The position numbers were made by a program, and so were the translations under genes. A stretch of DNA of 64,000 bases, from NCBI GenBank assembly GCA_035307765.1, contig DATGHU010000044.1:248001-312000 (forward strand), written 5' to 3'. This document shows, in pieces, positions 59,903 to 64,000 of the stretch; the first letter of the stretch is position 1; every line of letters starts with the position of its first letter. This stretch comes from a bacterium (GTDB lineage Bacteria > Sysuimicrobiota > Sysuimicrobiia > Sysuimicrobiales > Segetimicrobiaceae). Below the pieces are notes generated by a model. It saw nothing but the letters and a program-made list of their open reading frames with translations. It did no database searches and was not told the origin of the DNA.

Positions 59903-59991
59903 ACCCGATGGTCGGAGTCGCGACCGCGCTCTCGGTTGTGCTGTTCATCTATCTCGCCGTGGCCTTGCTCAAGCCGGAGTGGTTCGTATGA
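59899..59991 (+). CDS. kdpF: KdpF, small subunit of the potassium-transporting ATPase
   Basis: A 30-residue single-helix protein (MVGVATALSVVLFIYLAVALLKPEWF) of KdpF type, which stabilises the KdpABC complex in the membrane. The start is GTG at 59899 within the previous stop; ATG 59908 would give 27 residues. Its TGA overlaps the kdpA start in ATGA. Confidence 0.8.
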   Translation: MNPMVGVATALSVVLFIYLAVALLKPEWFV

Positions 59992-61805
59992 GTGGGAACG
60001 GTCTCATTCGCATTGTGCTGTACCTGGTAGTGTTGTCCTTGTTGGTCAAGCCGCTGGGCGGCTACATGGCGCGTGTGCTGGAGGGCAAGCGGACCGTCTT
60101 CGATCGGGCGCTCCGCCCCTTGGAGCACCTGCTGTACCGGGTCTGCGGGGTGAATCACGCGGAGGAGATGTCCTGGCAGACGTATTCGCTGGCATTGCTG
60201 CTGTTCAGCGTTGTTGGCATGCTACTCCTGTACGGGCTGCAGCGGTTGCAGGCGGTGCTCCCGCTGAACCCGCAGGGGTTTGGCGCGGTGCCGTACGATC
60301 TATCCTTCAACACCGCGGCCTCCTTTACGACGAACACCAACTGGCAGGCCTACGGCGGTGAGAGCACGCTGAGCTACCTTTCCCAGATGGCCGGGCTGAC
60401 CGTCAAGAACTTCACGTCCGCCGCGGGGGGGATAGCGGTATTGGCGGCCTTGATTCGGGGCCTGGCTCGCGGGTCGGTGAAGGCGCTCGGCAACTTCTGG
60501 GTCGATCTCGTCCGGTGCAGCCTGTACATCCTCCTGCCGCTCTCGATTGTGCTGGCGTTGGTGCTGGTGTCGCAGGGCGTCGTGCAAACGCTGTCGCCGT
60601 ACAGGACGGCGACGCTGGTGGAGCCGACCTCATACGAGCAGCCGATCACTGATGCCGCAGGCAAGCCCGTGCTGGACGCGAAGGGCCAGCCCACGACCAA
60701 GACGGTCAAAGTGAGCGAACAGTTGATCGCGGTGGGCCCCGCGGCCTCGCAGATTGCCATCAAGCAACTTGGCACGAACGGCGGCGGGTTCTTCAACACA
60801 AACTCGGCAACGCCGTTCGAAAACCCGACGCCTCTTTCGAACTTTCTGGAGATGCTGGCAATCACCCTGATCGCCGCGGCGCTGACGTACACGTTTGGCG
60901 TCATGATCGGCGACACCCGGCAGGGGTGGGCGTTGTTCGCGGCGATGATGCTGATCTTCATCCCGCTCCTCGGGGTGGCCGAAGGGTTCGAGCTCGGCGG
61001 GAACCCGCTCTTCAGGGCGGCCGGCGTGGATCAAGCCTCGAGTGCGCTGCAGCCCGGTGGAAACATGGAAGGCAAGGAGGTGCGCTTCGGCATCGTCGAC
61101 TCGGCGTTGTGGGCCACCGCCACCACCGCCACATCCAACGGCTCGGTCAACGCGATGCACGATTCGTTCACACCGATCGCGGGGATGGTGCCGCTTGTCA
61201 TGATGCACCTCGGCGAGGTGGTCTTCGGCGGCGTCGGCTCGGGGCTGTACGGGATGCTGGTCCTGGCGATCCTCGCGGCTTTCGTTGCCGGGTTGATGGT
61301 GGGACGGACCCCCGAGTATCTCGGCAAGAAGATCGAAGCCTTCGAGATGAAGATGGCGACAGTGATCGTGCTCATCATGCCGGCCGTGGTTCTGGTGCTC
61401 ACGGCGCTCGGTGTCGCCACCGCCGCGGGACGGGCGGGGATCTCGAACCCGGGGCCGCACGGGTTCAGCCAGGTGCTCTACGCGTTCACGTCGATGGGGA
61501 ACAACAACGGCAGCGCGTTTGCCGGATTGAACGCGAACACGCCATTTTACAATCTCGTCGGCGGCGTCGTGATGCTCATTACCCGTTTCTGGATCATCAT
61601 CCCGACGCTGGCGATCGCCGGCTCGATGGGGGCGAAGAAGAAGATCCCGGTAAGCCCGGGCACCCTGCCGACGCACACCGGACAGTTTGTCTTGTGGCTG
61701 GTGGCGGTGACCATCATTATCGGTGCCCTGAGCTTTCTGCCAGCGCTGGCGCTCGGTCCGATCGTCGAGCACCTCCTGCTGCAGGCGGGCACGGTCTTCA
61801 AGTGA
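59988..61805 (+). CDS. kdpA: Potassium-transporting ATPase subunit KdpA
   Basis: A 605-residue, multi-helix K+ channel-like subunit. Selectivity-filter-like segments are present: [56 protein letters not shown] and [22 protein letters not shown], each with the family Gly. ATG 59988 overlaps the kdpF stop. KdpA binds and passes K+ in the high-affinity Kdp pump at the cytoplasmic membrane. KdpB begins 10 bases after its stop. Confidence 0.96.
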   Translation: MSGNGLIRIVLYLVVLSLLVKPLGGYMARVLEGKRTVFDRALRPLEHLLYRVCGVNHAEEMSWQTYSLALLLFSVVGMLLLYGLQRLQAVLPLNPQGFGAVPYDLSFNTAASFTTNTNWQAYGGESTLSYLSQMAGLTVKNFTSAAGGIAVLAALIRGLARGSVKALGNFWVDLVRCSLYILLPLSIVLALVLVSQGVVQTLSPYRTATLVEPTSYEQPITDAAGKPVLDAKGQPTTKTVKVSEQLIAVGPAASQIAIKQLGTNGGGFFNTNSATPFENPTPLSNFLEMLAITLIAAALTYTFGVMIGDTRQGWALFAAMMLIFIPLLGVAEGFELGGNPLFRAAGVDQASSALQPGGNMEGKEVRFGIVDSALWATATTATSNGSVNAMHDSFTPIAGMVPLVMMHLGEVVFGGVGSGLYGMLVLAILAAFVAGLMVGRTPEYLGKKIEAFEMKMATVIVLIMPAVVLVLTALGVATAAGRAGISNPGPHGFSQVLYAFTSMGNNNGSAFAGLNANTPFYNLVGGVVMLITRFWIIIPTLAIAGSMGAKKKIPVSPGTLPTHTGQFVLWLVAVTIIIGALSFLPALALGPIVEHLLLQAGTVFK

Positions 61806-61815
61806 GGAGAGGGAG

Positions 61816-63912
61816 ATGAGTGCACAAATGCAGCACGGGACACTACAGCCGGTCCAGACCGCCATGATCTGGCGGATCGCGGTCCGGGATGCGTTCCTGC
61901 GGCTGGATCCGCGCCAGCAGGTCCGAAACCCGGTCATGTTCGTCGTGGAAATCGGGGCGACCCTGACCGCGGTCCTATTCGTCCAGGCGTTGGGGGGACG
62001 GGGTGAAGCGCCCGCGCCCTTCATCGGCAGTGTCTCGGCGTGGTTGTGGTTCACGGTGGTCTTCGCGAACTTCGCGGAGGCCTTGGCCGAAGGACGGGGG
62101 AAGGCGCAGGCCGAGGCGCTTCGCCGGGCGCGCCGCGAAACGCCGGCGAGGCGCCTGCAGCGGCCCGAGCGCGGCGCCAAGGCCGAGATGGTTTCGTCGA
62201 CCGGACTGCGGAAAGGCGATGTCGTGCTTGTGGAAACAGGGGAGATGATCCCGGCCGACGGCGAGGTCGTCGTGGGGATCGCGTCCGTGGACGAGAGCGC
62301 GGTGACCGGCGAGAGCGCCCCGGTGATCCGAGAATCCGGCGGCGACCGGAGCGCGGTTACGGGAAGCACGCGTGTCCTGTCCGACTGGTTGATCGTGCGC
62401 GTGACCGCGGATCCCGGCGAGGGGTTCATCGATCGCATGATCCGGCTGATCGAAGGGGCCCGGCGCCAAAAAACGCCCAACGAGATCGCCCTCAACATCC
62501 TGCTGGCGGGATTTACGATTCTGTTCTTGATCGTCTGCGCGACGCTGCTGCCGTACTCGGTGTTCAGCGTCGGGGTGGCCGGGCGAGGGACCCCCGTGAC
62601 GATCACGGTGCTCGTGGCGCTCCTCGTCTGTCTCATCCCCACCACGATCGGGGGCCTGCTGAGCGCGATCGGCATCGCTGGGATGGACCGCATGATCAAA
62701 CGCAACGTGATCGCGCTCTCCGGACGCGCGGTCGAGGCGGCGGGGGACGTGGACGTCCTGCTGCTGGACAAGACCGGCACGATCACGCTCGGCAACCGGC
62801 AGGCGGTGGAGTTCATTCCCGTCACCAACACGGACAACCGCCAGCTGGCCGAGATCTCGCAGCTCGCCTCGCTCGCCGACGAGACCCCGGAGGGCCGCAG
62901 CATCGTCGTCCTGGCGAAGGACAAGTACGGCCTGCGGGGACGTCCGGTGGGCACCGGGCCCGAGGCGCCGCAGGGCGCCAAGTTCGTGCCGTTCAGTGCG
63001 CAAACGCGGATGAGCGGGGTTGACTTCGACGGCCTGGTCATTCGCAAAGGGGCCGCCGACGCCATCGTGACGCACGTCCGTGCCCTGGGGGGGAGTGTTC
63101 CGGCCGAGCTCACCACCGTGGTCGACCGCATCGCCCGATCCGGTGGGACGCCCCTCGTGGTTTCGCGAAACAGCGAGATTCTGGGGGTCATTTACCTCAA
63201 AGACATCGTGAAGGGCGGGATCAAGGAGCGATTCCTCCAGCTGCGGAAGATGGGCATCCGCACCGTGATGATCACGGGCGACAACCCGCTGACGGCCGCG
63301 GCGATTGCGGCCGAAGCGGGCGTGGACGACTTCCTGGCGCAGGCCAAGCCGGAGGACAAGCTGCAGTTGATCCGTGAGCAGCAGGCCGGTGGGCGGCTTG
63401 TGGCCATGACGGGCGACGGGACGAACGACGCCCCGGCGCTGGCGCAGGCCGACGTGGCCGTGGCGATGAACACCGGCACGCAGCCCGCCCGCGAGGCCGC
63501 GAACATGGTTGATCTCGAGAGCAACCCGACCAAGCTCATCGAGATCGTCGAGATCGGCAAGCAGCTCCTGATGACCCGCGGCGCCCTCACGACGTTCAGC
63601 ATCGCCAATGACGTCGCCAAGTACTTCGCGATCATCCCTGCGGCGTTTGCCTCGACGTATCCCGTGCTGGGAGCCCTCAACTTCATGCGCCTGGCGACGC
63701 CGCAGAGCGCGATCTCATCGGCGGTAATTTTCAATGCGCTGATCATCATTGCCCTGATCCCTCTCTCGCTGCGGGGCGTGAAGTATCGGCCCGCGGGGGC
63801 GGCGCGCATCCTGCGCGACAACCTGCTCGTGTACGGCGTCGGAGGGGTGATCGCCCCGTTCATCGGGATCAAGCTGATCGACGTCATTCTGATCGGGTTG
63901 GGCTTGCGGTAG
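61816..63912 (+). CDS. kdpB: Potassium-transporting ATPase ATP-binding subunit KdpB
   Basis: A 698-residue P-type ATPase. The phosphorylation motif [11 protein letters not shown] holds the catalytic Asp, TGES (in [12 protein letters not shown]) the dephosphorylation loop whose Ser is an inhibitory phosphorylation site in E. coli, [14 protein letters not shown] and [25 protein letters not shown] the ATP hinge. The N-terminal [19 protein letters not shown] tail precedes the first helix. It energises K+ uptake through KdpA. ATG 61816 has GAGGAGAGGGAG upstream. Confidence 0.97.
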   Translation: MSAQMQHGTLQPVQTAMIWRIAVRDAFLRLDPRQQVRNPVMFVVEIGATLTAVLFVQALGGRGEAPAPFIGSVSAWLWFTVVFANFAEALAEGRGKAQAEALRRARRETPARRLQRPERGAKAEMVSSTGLRKGDVVLVETGEMIPADGEVVVGIASVDESAVTGESAPVIRESGGDRSAVTGSTRVLSDWLIVRVTADPGEGFIDRMIRLIEGARRQKTPNEIALNILLAGFTILFLIVCATLLPYSVFSVGVAGRGTPVTITVLVALLVCLIPTTIGGLLSAIGIAGMDRMIKRNVIALSGRAVEAAGDVDVLLLDKTGTITLGNRQAVEFIPVTNTDNRQLAEISQLASLADETPEGRSIVVLAKDKYGLRGRPVGTGPEAPQGAKFVPFSAQTRMSGVDFDGLVIRKGAADAIVTHVRALGGSVPAELTTVVDRIARSGGTPLVVSRNSEILGVIYLKDIVKGGIKERFLQLRKMGIRTVMITGDNPLTAAAIAAEAGVDDFLAQAKPEDKLQLIREQQAGGRLVAMTGDGTNDAPALAQADVAVAMNTGTQPAREAANMVDLESNPTKLIEIVEIGKQLLMTRGALTTFSIANDVAKYFAIIPAAFASTYPVLGALNFMRLATPQSAISSAVIFNALIIIALIPLSLRGVKYRPAGAARILRDNLLVYGVGGVIAPFIGIKLIDVILIGLGLR

Positions 63913-63986
63913 GGCGTGGAGATGGAAGTAGGCGTGCTGACGGCGCGTCGCCCGTGGGCGGGCACCTGACGAGGAGTGTGAAGGGG

Positions 63987-64000
63987 ATGCGTAGGCAGCT
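63987..64000 (+). CDS. kdpC: KdpC (first codons only, cut by window edge)
   Basis: ATG at 63987 followed by MRRQ, a common KdpC N-terminus, with GAGGAG at 63971-63976 and 75 bases after kdpB. Identification rests mainly on gene order. Confidence 0.65.

Noticed and set aside
60630-63191. Minus-strand open frame of 853 codons
   Set aside because: Antisense to kdpA and kdpB, which have complete catalytic motifs; no ribosome site or domain.
1-64000. CRISPR arrays, tRNA or rRNA genes, insertion sequences
   Set aside because: No regularly spaced repeats, tRNA T-loop/acceptor pairs, rRNA signatures or transposase domains were recognised.

Overview
The window is GC-rich (I estimate about two thirds G+C) and densely coded over most of its length. 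It uses ATG, GTG and TTG starts, many 4-base ATGA/GTGA stop-start overlaps, and several promoters whose -10 box lies only 8-9 bases before the start codon. No rRNA, tRNA, CRISPR array or intact insertion sequence was seen. The gene mix (WalJ/YycJ-type hydrolase, DUF3048 lipoprotein family, MpsC/DUF2294, Kdp, many ABC transporters, clostridial-type glycine reductase selenoproteins) suggests an uncultured high-GC lineage of the Terrabacteria side of the tree. That placement is inference only.

Layout. 0-2.6 kb: a minus-strand set with a truncated glycerate 2-kinase, a cyclophilin-like protein, a metallo-beta-lactamase-fold hydrolase and a membrane protein. 2.7-11.9 kb: a degenerate ImmA/IrrE-like protein, an Asp/Glu racemase-family protein, a DAO-type FAD oxidoreductase, an S41 peptidase, a second (zinc-ribbon) ImmA/IrrE protein, an ornithine cyclodeaminase-family enzyme, secreted proteins and a DUF3048 protein. 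12-16.6 kb (minus): two Gfo/Idh/MocA dehydrogenases, a DegT-type aminotransferase and a LacI-family regulator. 16.6-38 kb (plus): a long catabolic run that begins at a perfect 18-bp operator and holds two paralogous FAD oxidoreductases, an ABC importer, a glycine-reductase-type module, an enolase-superfamily enzyme, a zinc dehydrogenase, a TIM-barrel isomerase, a second ABC importer with its ATPase, an unknown 420-residue protein and a secreted 5'-nucleotidase-family protein. 38-46 kb: a stand-alone ATP-dependent DNA ligase, a large c-di-GMP signalling protein, an orphan Tat-exported peptide-type binding protein and another MBL hydrolase. 46-59.8 kb: a gene-poor accessory stretch with long gaps, two MFS transporters, an ATP-grasp protein in a low-GC patch, MsrB, a lone molybdenum hydroxylase large subunit, an aldo/keto reductase and an MpsC-like protein. 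59.8-64 kb: a kdp operon (small ORF, kdpF, kdpA, kdpB, start of kdpC).

Main result. Between 23.2 and 27.8 kb there is a selenocysteine-dependent reductase module. A GrdB-type gene is interrupted by an in-frame TGA at the expected Sec position and followed at once by a SECIS-like hairpin. Then come GrdE, GrdC and a GrdA with TGA at codon 44. An ordinary ORF search splits or loses both selenoprotein genes. No GrdD and no thioredoxin genes are adjacent. The module lies inside an operon of importers, dehydrogenases and isomerases rather than the usual clostridial amino-acid fermentation cluster. I infer a Sec-dependent reductive step in the breakdown of an imported small molecule, whose identity the sequence does not reveal.
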